A stretch of 64,000 nt of DNA, from NCBI RefSeq assembly GCF_945956895.1, contig NZ_CAMFJF010000013.1, forward strand, positions 44,132-108,131, written 5' to 3'. The position numbers and the translations under genes are program-made. A model generated the notes under the pieces. That model searched no databases and had not been told where the DNA came from. It was given only the letters and a program-made list of their open reading frames with translations. How positions within the stretch are numbered: position 1 is the stretch's first letter; every line of letters starts with the position of its first letter. Source of the stretch: an uncultured Allobosea sp. Lineage in GTDB: Bacteria; Pseudomonadota; Alphaproteobacteria; Rhizobiales; Beijerinckiaceae. Shown piece by piece: positions 18,777 to 27,489 of this stretch.

Positions 18777-19885
18777 TGGTTGTCGCGACGTCTTCCGCCG
18801 CCACGGTCAAGGTTCTCGTCGTCGACGATTCCGTGCTGATGCAGAAGCTGATGACGCAGATCATCAATTCTGCGCCCGGCTTCGAGGTGATCGGCGTCGC
18901 TGGCAGCGCCGAGGAGGGCTGGGACGCCATCCAGGAGCTCCGGCCCGATGTCGTGACGCTCGATCTCGAATTGCCCGGCCGGCACGGCCTGAAGCTGCTG
19001 GCCCGCGTGCTGAAGCAGGACCCGCTGCCAGTGCTGATCGTCTCCGCCTTTGGCGGGCCGGGCGCCGACAACACGATCCAGGCGCTGGAACTCGGGGCGA
19101 TCGACTTCATCGAGAAGCCCGATGGCACGACCCATACGCTCGACGGCTTCATGAAGCATCTCGTCGCGGCGCTGCAACGCGCCGCGGCCAGCCGCAAGAT
19201 GATTGCCGCCGCGCGGCAGATGACGCAGATGGCCGCCGCCGCACCGGCCCGCCCGGCCGCGGCCCCGCCGCGGGAGCCGGCACGCAGCGGCAAGACTTCG
19301 CTGATCGCGATCGGCGCCTCGACCGGCGGCGTTCCGGCGGTGCAGACGGTGATGCGGGACCTTGCGCATCTCAGGCTGCCGATCGTCGTCGTTCAGCACA
19401 TGCCGCCGGGCTATACTGCGAAGTTCGCGGCAAGGCTCGCGACCGCGACCGGGCTCGATGTCCGCGAAGCCGTCGATGGCGACAGGCTGCGGCCGGGCAT
19501 GGCCGTGGTGGCGCCCGGCGGTCCGCGCCATCTCGAGATCGAGGAGCGGCGTGGCGAGTTCGTGTGCACGCTGCGCGAGGGGCCGCTGGTCAGCGGTCAC
19601 TCGCCTTCCGTCGACGTGATGTTCCATTCGGTGGCGCGCAGCGTCGGCAGCCATGCCGTCGGCATCCTGCTCACCGGCATGGGGCGCGACGGCGCAGACG
19701 GTTTGTTAGCCATGCGCAAAGCCGGCGCCGAGACGTTAATCCAAAGCGGGGAGACCTGCGTGGTAAACGGGATGCCGAAAGCGGCCTACGAGTTGGGAGC
19801 GACCGAGAGGGTCGTTCCATTGACCCAGATTGGTACCGCGGTCAGCCAGTTGATCGGCGAGCGGCCGAACCTGCGCACCGCGTAA
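18776..19885 (+). CDS. cheB: Chemoreceptor methylesterase CheB
   Basis: This 369-residue enzyme removes methyl groups from receptors when phosphorylated by CheA. The N-terminal receiver has Asp17/Asp18 and phospho-acceptor Asp63 (LDLELPG); the C-terminal esterase domain has the catalytic serine in IGASTGG, histidine in QHMPPGY and aspartate in GMGRDGADG. An Ala/Pro-rich linker joins the two. I choose ATG 18776, seven bases after GGAGG at 18764-18768, over the GTG three bases earlier. It overlaps the cheD stop by one base. Confidence 0.96.
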   Translation: MVVATSSAATVKVLVVDDSVLMQKLMTQIINSAPGFEVIGVAGSAEEGWDAIQELRPDVVTLDLELPGRHGLKLLARVLKQDPLPVLIVSAFGGPGADNTIQALELGAIDFIEKPDGTTHTLDGFMKHLVAALQRAAASRKMIAAARQMTQMAAAAPARPAAAPPREPARSGKTSLIAIGASTGGVPAVQTVMRDLAHLRLPIVVVQHMPPGYTAKFAARLATATGLDVREAVDGDRLRPGMAVVAPGGPRHLEIEERRGEFVCTLREGPLVSGHSPSVDVMFHSVARSVGSHAVGILLTGMGRDGADGLLAMRKAGAETLIQSGETCVVNGMPKAAYELGATERVVPLTQIGTAVSQLIGERPNLRTA

Positions 19886-19895
19886 GGAGATTGTG

Positions 19896-20282
19896 ATGTC
19901 AAAGGCCAGAAGCGAATACCGCATCCTGGTGGTCGACGACCAGAAGAGCATGCGCGGCCTGGCGACCTATTTCCTCAAGCAGATCGAGTTCCAGGATATC
20001 GACGAGGCGGAAAACGCCCGCGAGGCCCTGATGAAGATGCAGCAGAAGCGCTACGATCTGCTGTTGCTCGACTGGAACATGGAAGGGATGAGCGGCATCG
20101 ACCTCTTGCGCGCCATCCGCTCGGTGCCGGAACTCAACCAGATCAAGATCATCATGGCGACGTCGGAGCGCTCGGTCGACAAGATGGACGAGGCGACCAC
20201 CAACGGCGCCGACCACTACGTCGTGAAGCCCTACGAACTGCGTGACCTCGAGGTGCGGGTGAAGAAAGTTCTGGCCTGCTGA
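19896..20282 (+). CDS. cheY: Chemotaxis response regulator CheY (second copy)
   Basis: This 128-residue receiver has Asp14/Asp15, phospho-acceptor Asp59 (LLLDWNMEGM), a Thr in IIMATSER and the conserved Lys in VVKPYE. The DWNMEG sequence resembles classical motor-binding CheY (DWNMP) more than the first copy does, so this may be the one that acts on the flagellar switch; that is inference. AAGGAGA at 19884-19890 supports ATG 19896 over GTG 19893. It is the last gene of the operon, and a palindromic repeat follows. Confidence 0.93.
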   Translation: MSKARSEYRILVVDDQKSMRGLATYFLKQIEFQDIDEAENAREALMKMQQKRYDLLLLDWNMEGMSGIDLLRAIRSVPELNQIKIIMATSERSVDKMDEATTNGADHYVVKPYELRDLEVRVKKVLAC

Positions 20283-20301
20283 GGAGAGGCCGGAAACCCT
20301 C

Positions 20302-20418
20302 AGCCCTCATCCTGAGGAGCCGCGTCAGCGGCGTCTCGAAGGATGGTCCAGAGGACACCGGAGCCTTCTGAAGCATCCTTCGAGACGCAGCCAGCGGCTG
20401 CTCCTCAGGATGAGGGCT
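20302..20418. repeat. Palindromic intergenic repeat (AGCCCTCATCCTGAGGAGC family)
   Basis: The element begins AGCCCTCATCCTGAGGAGC and ends GCTCCTCAGGATGAGGGCT, with a second inner pair around GTCTCGAAGGATG and CATCCTTCGAGAC. It directly follows the chemotaxis operon and could protect its 3' end or stop transcription. Confidence 0.8.
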
Positions 20419-20526
20419 AATCACATCGGTCTCGCCATCGTGAAGCGAAGCCCCGCGCCGGCCGGCTGCGGGGCTTTCTGCTTTCGGGCATGATGCGCCG
20501 GCTCGTTGTCGCACCGGAGAGAAGCA

Positions 20527-21096
20527 ATGCAGCCTTCGCGTCGTCTGATCTTGGCGGGCATCGCCGGAGCCGCCGCTGCCGGCTTCGCCTCTCGCGAGGC
20601 TGCTGCGCAGGCTCTGACGGGCGCCCACGCCTTTGGCTTCGACAAGCCGGGCGGAGGCCGCCTGCCGCTCGCCGATTATCGTGGCCGGCCGATCCTCGTC
20701 GTCAACACGGCGACGCGCTGTGGTTATGCCGGGCAGATGGCGACGCTGGAGCAGCTCTGGCAGCGCTACCAGACGCGTGGGCTCATGCTCGTCGCGGTGC
20801 CGAGCAATGATTTCGGCGGGCAGGAGCCGCTCGACGGTGCCGCTATTGCAGAGGCTGCAAGGCAGAGCCATGGTGCGACCTATGCCTTCGTGGAGAAGAC
20901 CGTGGTGCGCGGTCCCGAGGCGCATCCGTTCTATCGCTGGGCCGCTTCGGAGAAGCCGGCCGACACACCGCGCTGGAACTTCCACAAATACCTGATCGGC
21001 CGCGATGGCGCGCTGCTCGGCGGCTTTTCGTCTGCGACGGATCCGCTTTCGCCGCAGCTCGTGCAGGCGATCGGGCGGGAACTGGCGGCGGGGTAG
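20527..21096 (+). CDS. Glutathione peroxidase family protein, exported
   Basis: This 189-residue thiol peroxidase reduces peroxides. The catalytic cysteine is in VVNTATRCGYAG, and the other family motifs are present: VPSNDFGGQEP and WNFHKYLIGRDG. It uses Cys, not selenocysteine. The N-terminus (MQPSRRLILAGIAGAAAAG, then ASREAAAQA) is a signal peptide with a twin arginine, so it probably acts in the periplasm. ATG 20527 has GGAGAG six bases upstream. Thioredoxin is as likely a reductant as glutathione. Confidence 0.9.
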   Translation: MQPSRRLILAGIAGAAAAGFASREAAAQALTGAHAFGFDKPGGGRLPLADYRGRPILVVNTATRCGYAGQMATLEQLWQRYQTRGLMLVAVPSNDFGGQEPLDGAAIAEAARQSHGATYAFVEKTVVRGPEAHPFYRWAASEKPADTPRWNFHKYLIGRDGALLGGFSSATDPLSPQLVQAIGRELAAG

Positions 21097-21114
21097 GCCG
21101 CCTCATTCTGACGT

Positions 21115-21174
21115 AAAAAGTGCGGGTCATCCCGGACGGAGCGAAGCGAAGATCCGGGATGACCCGCGCTTTTT
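21115..21174. terminator. Bidirectional intrinsic terminator made from a palindromic repeat
   Basis: The sequence runs AAAAAG, then GCGGGTCATCCCGGA (21122-21136), a 16-base centre, TCCGGGATGACCCGC (21153-21167) and GCTTTTT. It has a 15-bp perfect stem with an A run before and a T run after, so it can stop transcription in both directions between the convergent glutathione peroxidase and mog genes. The stem belongs to the same repeat family as 407-501. Confidence 0.8.
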
Positions 21175-21238
21175 GATCCAAGGAGCTTGGCTACGTCCGG
21201 CAAGAGAGGCTCGGGTCAAGCCCGAGCATGACATGCCC

Positions 21239-21772
21239 TTACTTCTTCGGCCGGAACGCCGCGATCACAGCCGGGTCGGTTTCGAGCCGGGGCCCTTCGA
21301 TCAGGTCGATGCAATAAGGGATCGCCGGCATCACCGCGTCGAGGCACTCGGCGATGGCGCGGGGGCGGCCCGGCAGGTTGACGATCAGCGACTTGCCGCG
21401 GATGCCCGCCGTCTGGCGTGAGAGGATCGCGGTCGGCACCTTGGCGAGGCTGACCTGGCGCATCAATTCGCCGAAGCCGGGCATCGGCTTCCCGACGACA
21501 TCCTCGGTCGCTTCCGGCGTGACGTCGCGAGGAGCTGGACCAGTGCCGCCGGTGGTGACGATCAGGCAGCAGCCTTCCGTGTCGGCGAGATCGCGCAGCG
21601 TCCCGGCGATCGTCGCGCGATCGTCCGGGATGACGCGCGCGACCGCTTCCCAGGGCGAGGTCAGGACTTTCCTGAAATAGGCATCGATGGCCGGGCCGCC
21701 CTCATCGGCATAGATGCCAGCCGAGGCACGGTCGGAGACCGTGACGATTCCAATCCGGGCGGGCGCGCTCAT
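21239..21772 (-). CDS. mog: Molybdopterin adenylyltransferase-like protein (Mog/MoaB family)
   Basis: This 177-residue enzyme would adenylate molybdopterin before molybdenum insertion. The fold's binding loop is seen as VTTGGTGPAPRDVTPEAT, followed by GFGELMRQ, SRQTAGIRGKSLIVNLPGRP and a C-terminal helix, all typical of the family. The start at 21772 (MSAPARIGIVTVSDRAS) removes an upstream extension without family resemblance. No other molybdenum cofactor gene is nearby. Confidence 0.9.
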   Translation of the reverse strand: MSAPARIGIVTVSDRASAGIYADEGGPAIDAYFRKVLTSPWEAVARVIPDDRATIAGTLRDLADTEGCCLIVTTGGTGPAPRDVTPEATEDVVGKPMPGFGELMRQVSLAKVPTAILSRQTAGIRGKSLIVNLPGRPRAIAECLDAVMPAIPYCIDLIEGPRLETDPAVIAAFRPKK

Positions 21773-21867
21773 CGGTTCTCTCCTGCGGGCAGGGCTGCTG
21801 TATCGGCGGGGCGGATGGGCGGTCAAGCAGGCTCGCCAGCATTCGGACGATCTGCTAGCGCAGCGCC

Positions 21868-22866
21868 ATGCGCCTCGCCGCCGCTCTGCCCCATTCTTCG
21901 AACCCCCGCAGCTTTGCCGCCAGTTTCGTGGCAACTGTGGTGATGATCCTCGGGCTGCTGGGCGGGCTGACTCTCTGGCGCGATCCCTATTGGGTGTTTC
22001 GCGACAACCCGCCCTGGACGCGCGACGGGGTCGGCGCAAGCCGCCTGCTCGATATCGAGATGCGCCTGATCAAGCCGCTCCAGATCGCCAGGTTGAAGCC
22101 GCAGACGCTCCTGATCGGTTCCTCGGTGGTCTATCGTGGCCTCGATCCGCGCGATGTCTCCGTCACAGCGGGGCAGGTCTACAATGCCGGCATCTCCGCC
22201 CTGATGGCACGGGAACTGCCGACGCTCGCGGCCCTGGCGGTCGATGTCGGCAGCGTCAGGCGGGTCGTGATCGAGCTCGACTATTTCATGTTCACGGCCT
22301 GGCCGCCGCCGCCAGCGATCGACCGGAAGCTCGCGACGGCGTCAGGACGCCGCGAGGCGCTGGTTTCGGTCGTGCTCAACCCGAAAGCGTTCGACAATCT
22401 GCGCGGGCGGCGAGTGCTGCGGACGGAGCCCGGTCTCTGGCATCGCGACGGCTACAAGGCGACGCCGGATTTCGATGCGGAGCTCGTCGGCAAGATCACA
22501 CGCGAGCAGAATATCGCCGCGATGGTCTATAGGCCGGATGACCTCGCTCATCTCGCGCGGGCGCTCGATCTACTGCGAGGACGGGATGTAACGATCGTCC
22601 TGTCGCCCATGAGCGCAGCGCAGAGGCAACTCATCGAAGCAGGCGGCCGCGGACCGGAGCTGGCTGCCTGGCGACAGGATGTCGCCAGGCTAGCCACGCG
22701 GCGCGGCTTGCCGTTTCACGATCTCGTCTCGGGGCATCCGTTCGAGGATTTCGATCCGGGAAAGGCGTCGTCGCGCTACTGGCTCGACACCCTGCATTTC
22801 AAGCCGGAGGTCGGCCGCTGGCTTTTCGGGCGGATCGGGCTCGGGCGGCATCCCGCAGGCGCCTGA
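21868..22866 (+). CDS. Membrane-anchored protein with SGNH-hydrolase-like features
   Basis: This 332-residue protein has one N-terminal membrane helix (about residues 18-37) and an outside domain. TLLIGSSVVYRGLDP resembles the first block of SGNH hydrolases (Gly-Ser/Thr-Ser), and DTLHFKP near the C-terminus resembles the final Asp-x-x-His block. Proteins of this shape modify surface polysaccharides, but I do not recognise a specific family. Its last 68 bases overlap the 3' end of the convergent acetyltransferase gene. No ribosome-binding site is obvious. Confidence 0.7.
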   Translation: MRLAAALPHSSNPRSFAASFVATVVMILGLLGGLTLWRDPYWVFRDNPPWTRDGVGASRLLDIEMRLIKPLQIARLKPQTLLIGSSVVYRGLDPRDVSVTAGQVYNAGISALMARELPTLAALAVDVGSVRRVVIELDYFMFTAWPPPPAIDRKLATASGRREALVSVVLNPKAFDNLRGRRVLRTEPGLWHRDGYKATPDFDAELVGKITREQNIAAMVYRPDDLAHLARALDLLRGRDVTIVLSPMSAAQRQLIEAGGRGPELAAWRQDVARLATRRGLPFHDLVSGHPFEDFDPGKASSRYWLDTLHFKPEVGRWLFGRIGLGRHPAGA

Positions 22867-23995
22867 GCCACATCCGGCCGAAGGCTGCGATCTCTGCCGT
22901 GCCGGTGCGGCCCGGACCGACGCGGATGATCGTGTTGGCCATCTCGCGGCGCTCGCCCCAGACATAGGTACCGGCATCGACGCCTTCGCCGGCGCCGCTG
23001 TCGAAGAAGGCGGGGGGCGTGCCGTTGAAATCGGCCTGCAGCATGGCGATCGTCAGGGTCCGGCCGGGCGAGTGGCGGCTTTGCGTCTCGTCATAGGCGA
23101 TCTTGAGGAAATGCCGGCGGTTGCCGCTATCGATCAGCAGTCCCATGGCGATGGCGCGCCCGTCATGCAGCAGCGTGTCGATCAGCAAGGTGTCGTCGGC
23201 CGCGCAGAGTTCGGCCAGGCGGCGGAAATAGGCGATGTCGGCCGGCAGGCAGGCGATGGCGGTGCCGGACTCGCCCTTCCAGCCGGAGGCTTCGAGGGTG
23301 AGGAAGGCGTCGAGCGCCTCCAGCGCGCCGCGGCCGCGATTGCGCCGGAAGGTGAGGGCGCCCTGCTTGGCCACCGCCCGGAACTGCTGCATGCGCTTCT
23401 TGTAGGAAGAGCCGAGCGCGCGCCTGAGGTAGGCTTCGAAATTGTCCTCCGGGCGCGGGATCATCACCGGCCGGACCCAGCGCTCATAGGTCGAGATCGC
23501 GCTGCCGGTCTGGCGGCAGGCCTCGGCCAAGGCCACGTAGCAGGGGCCGTCGAGCGGGAGCAGCGGCAGCAGCAGGCTGTGCGGCAGATCGCGCGAGGCG
23601 AGGAGGTAGCGCATCAGAGCCCGCGCCGCTTCCGCCGCATGGTCGCGGTCGAGCACGGGCAGCGACGAGACTTCGTAGAGCGGTACGAGCGGCGAGGCGA
23701 GGGCGGCGGCAAAGCCGCTGCGCCAGCCTTGCTCACGCCGGAAAGCCCAGACGCCGACGAGTTGCTCGAAATCGAGCGCCTCGCTGAGCCAGGCGCACAG
23801 AATGACGATCTCGTCCGCCGGCACGAGCATCGTCGCAGCCGAGACGGCGGCCGGGGCCATGTGCGGATTGGGCTCAAGCGCATGGCGCGCGAGCTCCGCG
23901 AAAACCGACCCCAGCTCCGCGTAAGCGGCGGAGCCGAGGCGCCTGACGACGATGGTGCTCAAGACCGATGGCCGTCCCGGTTCGGTCGGCGCCAC
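22799..23995 (-). CDS. GNAT-type acyltransferase, BioF2/FemAB-like (Acetyltransf_6)
   Basis: This protein of about 398 residues has an N-terminal region of varied sequence and a C-terminal acyltransferase half. SYKKRMQQFRAVAKQG and the later HFLKIAYDETQSRHSPGRTLTIAMLQ are the segments common to FemAB-like and BioF2-like N-acyltransferases. The acceptor is unknown; related proteins act in polysaccharide and cell-surface synthesis. The start is uncertain: GTG 23995 overlaps the FlhB-like gene by 37 bases, whereas TTG 23962 would give a four-base overlap (TTGA), the arrangement usual in this operon. It is the third gene behind fliK-like and flhB-like genes. Confidence 0.75.
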   Translation of the reverse strand: MAPTEPGRPSVLSTIVVRRLGSAAYAELGSVFAELARHALEPNPHMAPAAVSAATMLVPADEIVILCAWLSEALDFEQLVGVWAFRREQGWRSGFAAALASPLVPLYEVSSLPVLDRDHAAEAARALMRYLLASRDLPHSLLLPLLPLDGPCYVALAEACRQTGSAISTYERWVRPVMIPRPEDNFEAYLRRALGSSYKKRMQQFRAVAKQGALTFRRNRGRGALEALDAFLTLEASGWKGESGTAIACLPADIAYFRRLAELCAADDTLLIDTLLHDGRAIAMGLLIDSGNRRHFLKIAYDETQSRHSPGRTLTIAMLQADFNGTPPAFFDSGAGEGVDAGTYVWGERREMANTIIRVGPGRTGTAEIAAFGRMWLRRLRDAARARSARKASGRPPA

Positions 23996-24252
23996 TCGCC
24001 GCGCAGGGAGAGAACGAAGGCGATCACCTGTGCCGTGGCGCGGTAAAGTTCTTCGGGAATCTGGTCGTCGAGCTCCACCGCCGAGAGGGCCTGCGCGAGG
24101 ATGGCATTCTGCTCGACCGCGACATCGTGCTCCCTGGCGGTTTCGACGATGCGCTCGGCCAGCTCGCCACGGCCCTTGGCGGTGACGCGCGGGGCGCCAT
24201 GCCCGTCATATTCGAGCGCGACGGCGATGCGGGGCGGCTGGCGCGCGCTCAT
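23959..24252 (-). CDS. FlhB C-terminal-domain-like protein (export switch homologue)
   Basis: This 97-residue protein matches only the cytoplasmic C-terminal part of the flagellar export switch FlhB: RIAVALEYDGHGAPRVTAKG, HDVAVEQNAILAQALSAVEL and IPEELYRATAQVIAFV. In full-length FlhB this segment starts right after the autocleavage site NPTH, which is absent here (PP instead). Stand-alone versions occur beside FliK-like genes in many bacteria. Its ATG overlaps the stop of the fliK-like gene by four bases. The role is probably in flagellar export control, but this is unproven. Confidence 0.88.
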   Translation of the reverse strand: MSARQPPRIAVALEYDGHGAPRVTAKGRGELAERIVETAREHDVAVEQNAILAQALSAVELDDQIPEELYRATAQVIAFVLSLRGEWRRPNRDGHRS

Positions 24253-25898
24253 GACAGGCGGTCCAGGAACTGGCCGGCGGTTGGCTGCATCACGCGCGGC
24301 TGGCCGGTATGGATGTCGATCGCGCCACTGGCGAAATCGGCATCGAGCAGCGCGCCTTCGAGGCCGGGCGCCGCGCCGCGCAGGAGCTGGCTCGTCTCCT
24401 CGCGCTCGGCCCAGATCAAGACGCCGACATCGCGGCCCTGCAAGGTGACCACGCCCTGGAGCGGCCCCATCGGCTCGATATCCAGCGCGAAGCGGATGCG
24501 CCAGATCGGTGGGGTCACGCCCTGGGCGTCGCGGCGGGGGGCGTCACGCTCGACCTGGAGCGGCAGCATCGTGATGCCCTGCTGGAAGGCGAGCGGGATC
24601 TCGGCGAGCCAGCGCTGTGCCGGCTGCGTGCCGTCCTGCCGGGCAGGCTCCAGCGGAAGCGAGGCGTATTGCGTCAGCCTGATCCGGTCGAGCGCGGCCT
24701 CGGTCTGGTCGAGCAGGGTCTCGGCAATGGCGAGCGGCTTTTCGCCGGGTGTCAGCGAAGGCTCGACGGCCGGCTGCGGCGCGAGCGGGCCGTCCCGGCG
24801 CGGCGGGGCAAGGCGTGCGGTTTGGTCGTTGATGGCGGAGTCGGTCTGCTGATCCGCTCCCGGAACACTGCCATGTTCATGGCGGCTGGCCTTCGGGTCC
24901 GGCGAGAGGGCATCAACGATCGGCAGCAGGGTTTCGCGCAGCGTCTGCAGGTCGGCCTTGAGATCGCCCCGCCGAGGCGCTGGCAGCGCCGCAACCTGCC
25001 GCATGTCGAGGAAGAGCCCCGAGGCCTGGAACGCCTCCTGCAGCCTTGCCGCTGACGGCGCCTGCCGTTCGGCCGGAACGGCTTGGGCCAGCACCTGCTG
25101 GATCGCCGGCGGCAGCGTCTTGGGCAGGGCGAGCGAGATTGTTCCCTGCGCCAGTGCGCGCAGATTGGCGAAGAGCGGGGCGAGGCCGTCTTGCCGTTGC
25201 AGCAGCGGGCCGAGCAGTGGGCCAGCGACGGCCCGCGCGGTTGCGGCCGTAATCACGGGAGCGGCAGGAGATGAGGCGGCTGCCGGCGTGGTGGTGTTGG
25301 TGGCGGTCGCGCTCGCAGATGTGGAGCCAGCCCCAATCGGAGGTGTGGCGCCCGCCTGCGCCGCCGGCAGGCCCAGCGTTTTCAGAGCTTGCTGGAGGAA
25401 GGCCTGCTGGACTGCGACTGGCGAGGGCGGATGCGCCGCCTGCGCGGCCGCCGGTGCCGATGTCGTAGCAGATTGTGGCGCAGCAGCGGGGACCGCTGCC
25501 GGGTTCGGCCGGGCTGAAGCCGTTGTCGAGGCCAGAGGTGCGGCCGGCTGTGCAGGTTGAGGCGCCGGGGCCGTTTGCAGCTGGGCTTGCCCGGAACTCG
25601 ATGCCGTTGGCGGACGCACTTCGACCAGCGTGGCGCGCAGGTCGCCGCCGGGCTGCTCGGGTGGGTCGAGGCGCAGCAGAAGCGTCGCGCCCGGCTGCAA
25701 CGCCGCTTGTCTTGCTTGCGGACCTGCGAGGACGAGCGCGACCTTGGTTTCGCCGATCGTGGCCGTCGCGGTGCCGTCCGGTTCGAGCGACGCGAGCCTG
25801 GCCTGCACCGTCCGGCCAGCCGTCAGCTCTCCGCCTGCGTCGAGCGCCTGCAGCAGGGTGGCGAGGGTCTGGCTCTTGACGAGCTGGGCGAGATTCAT
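24249..25898 (-). CDS. fliK: FliK-like flagellar hook-length control protein
   Basis: This 549-residue protein has an N-terminal domain (MNLAQLVKSQTLATLLQALD), a long middle rich in Ala, Pro, Gln and Thr (about 100-215) of the kind used as a molecular ruler, and a C-terminal domain near 420-520 (WLAEIPLAFQQGITMLPLQV, then LDIEPMGPLQGVVTLQG) that fits the FliK C-terminal fold acting on FlhB. Its co-transcription with a FlhB-like gene supports the call. No other flagellar structural gene is in the window, so it may be an accessory paralogue rather than the main FliK. Confidence 0.8.
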   Translation of the reverse strand: MNLAQLVKSQTLATLLQALDAGGELTAGRTVQARLASLEPDGTATATIGETKVALVLAGPQARQAALQPGATLLLRLDPPEQPGGDLRATLVEVRPPTASSSGQAQLQTAPAPQPAQPAAPLASTTASARPNPAAVPAAAPQSATTSAPAAAQAAHPPSPVAVQQAFLQQALKTLGLPAAQAGATPPIGAGSTSASATATNTTTPAAASSPAAPVITAATARAVAGPLLGPLLQRQDGLAPLFANLRALAQGTISLALPKTLPPAIQQVLAQAVPAERQAPSAARLQEAFQASGLFLDMRQVAALPAPRRGDLKADLQTLRETLLPIVDALSPDPKASRHEHGSVPGADQQTDSAINDQTARLAPPRRDGPLAPQPAVEPSLTPGEKPLAIAETLLDQTEAALDRIRLTQYASLPLEPARQDGTQPAQRWLAEIPLAFQQGITMLPLQVERDAPRRDAQGVTPPIWRIRFALDIEPMGPLQGVVTLQGRDVGVLIWAEREETSQLLRGAAPGLEGALLDADFASGAIDIHTGQPRVMQPTAGQFLDRLS

Positions 25899-26052
25899 CT
25901 GATGACCATGTGACGACGCATCACCCTGTCACGAAAGATTAAGCATTTCCTTGCCGGGCGGCCGCTCTGTGCAGGGCGCGCCTGCGCGATCGGCGCTGGT
26001 CTCGGGCATCGCGCTGCGGCAGGCTCAGCCACCCCGTTCGAGGATGTCAGCC

Positions 26053-27060
26053 ATGGATTATCGCCGTCTCGGCCGCTCCGGCCTCAAGGTCTCGCCGCTC
26101 TGCCTAGGCACGATGATGTTCGGCGGTCCGACCGACGAGACGGCCTCGCGTCGGATCATCGACAGCGCGCGCGAAGCCGGGATCAATTTCATCGATACGG
26201 CCGATGCCTATAACGAGGGCCAATCCGAGGAAGTGACCGGCCGCGCCATCGCCGCCCATCGCTATGACTGGGTGCTGGCGACGAAGGTCGCCAATCCGAT
26301 GGGGCAGGGGCCGATGCATGGCGGGCTATCGCGCCGCTGGGTCCTGCGCGCCTGCGAGGACAGCCTGCGCCGGCTCGGCACCGAGACGATCGATATCTAC
26401 TACCTCCATAAGGAGGATCACACGACGCCGCTGGCGGAGACGGTGCATGCGATCGCCGATCTCGTCCGCCAGGGCAAGATCCGGCATTTCGGCGTCTCGA
26501 ACTACCGCGCCTGGCGGCTGGCCGAGATCTGCCGGCTCTGCGACGAACTCGGCATCGACCGGCCCGTCGTCAGCCAACCCTATTACAACGCGATGAACCG
26601 CATGCCCGAGGTCGAGCACCTGCCGGCCTGCGGCTATTTCGGGCTGGGCGTCGCTTCCTATTCGCCTTTGGCGCGCGGCGTTCTCACTGCGAAATACGCG
26701 CCGGGGCAGGCGCCGGCCGAGGGCACGCGCGCCGGGCGCGGCGATCGGCGGATGATGCAGGCGGAATGGCGCGAGGAGAGCCTGATCATCGCCCAGACGA
26801 TCAAGGAACATGCTGCACGGAAGGGTCTGACGCCGATCCAGTTCGCGGTGCGCTGGGTGCTGAACAATGCCTTCGTCACGGCGGCGATCGCCGGCCCGCG
26901 CACCTTCGAGCAGTGGGAGGCCTATCTCGCGGCGCTCGATGTCGGTTTCGACGCGGAGGACGAGGCGCTGATCGACCGGCTGGTGCCGGCGGGCCACCCC
27001 TCGACGCCGGGCTACAGCGACCCGGCCTATCCGCTGGAAGGGCGCGTCAGCCGCGTCTGA
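26053..27060 (+). CDS. Aldo/keto reductase
   Basis: This 335-residue NADPH-dependent oxidoreductase has the family's opening (YRRLGRSGLKVSPLCLGTMMFGG), the catalytic Asp and Tyr in FIDTADAYNEGQSEE, Lys in WVLATKV and His in YYLHKEDHTT. The cofactor part has SYSPLARGVLTAKY. ATG 26053 is preferred because GAGG lies nine bases upstream; an ATG at 26044 has no room for a ribosome-binding site. The substrate is unknown. It stands alone between fliK-like and a small secreted protein gene. Confidence 0.92.
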   Translation: MDYRRLGRSGLKVSPLCLGTMMFGGPTDETASRRIIDSAREAGINFIDTADAYNEGQSEEVTGRAIAAHRYDWVLATKVANPMGQGPMHGGLSRRWVLRACEDSLRRLGTETIDIYYLHKEDHTTPLAETVHAIADLVRQGKIRHFGVSNYRAWRLAEICRLCDELGIDRPVVSQPYYNAMNRMPEVEHLPACGYFGLGVASYSPLARGVLTAKYAPGQAPAEGTRAGRGDRRMMQAEWREESLIIAQTIKEHAARKGLTPIQFAVRWVLNNAFVTAAIAGPRTFEQWEAYLAALDVGFDAEDEALIDRLVPAGHPSTPGYSDPAYPLEGRVSRV

Positions 27061-27070
27061 GCGCAGCCCG

Positions 27071-27394
27071 TCAGTTCATCATGCAGAAGCCGCCGACCAC
27101 GACATCCGTCTGGCACCACGGCTTCCTGGCCTCGCTGTTCGAGGAGAGGCGGAGCGGCAAGGGCTCCTCGCGCCGGGCGGTCGCGGGCGGAAAGGGCACA
27201 CGCTCCGGCTCGCTGGTCGCAGCCTGCGCGCGGTTCGCGCCGGCCGCGATGCCGGGCACGACGACGATGCTGCGGCTGGTCTTGGCGGGTGTCGCCGCAC
27301 TGCGTCCGCCCAGGCGGAACCTCGCCGCCTCGGCCTGAACGGGCAGCAAGGTGGCGGTCGCGAGCAGGCACAAGACGGCAGCGATGCGGCGCAT
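27071..27394 (-). CDS. Small secreted hypothetical protein
   Basis: This 107-residue protein begins with a clear signal peptide (MRRIAAVLCLLATATLLPVQAEA). The mature part is Ser/Ala/Pro-rich and ends with PWCQTDVVVGGFCMMN, which holds the only two cysteines of the mature protein and could form a disulfide. I do not recognise a family. It converges on the aldo/keto reductase gene with a 10-base gap. Confidence 0.6.
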   Translation of the reverse strand: MRRIAAVLCLLATATLLPVQAEAARFRLGGRSAATPAKTSRSIVVVPGIAAGANRAQAATSEPERVPFPPATARREEPLPLRLSSNSEARKPWCQTDVVVGGFCMMN

Positions 27395-27489
27395 AAGAGC
27401 GGTCTCCCGGTTGTCGGCAGGATGACGCGAACTGCCGCAACGACAAGGAAAGCCTGAAATCAGTCTCAGCGAGGCGTTAACGACCGCTT

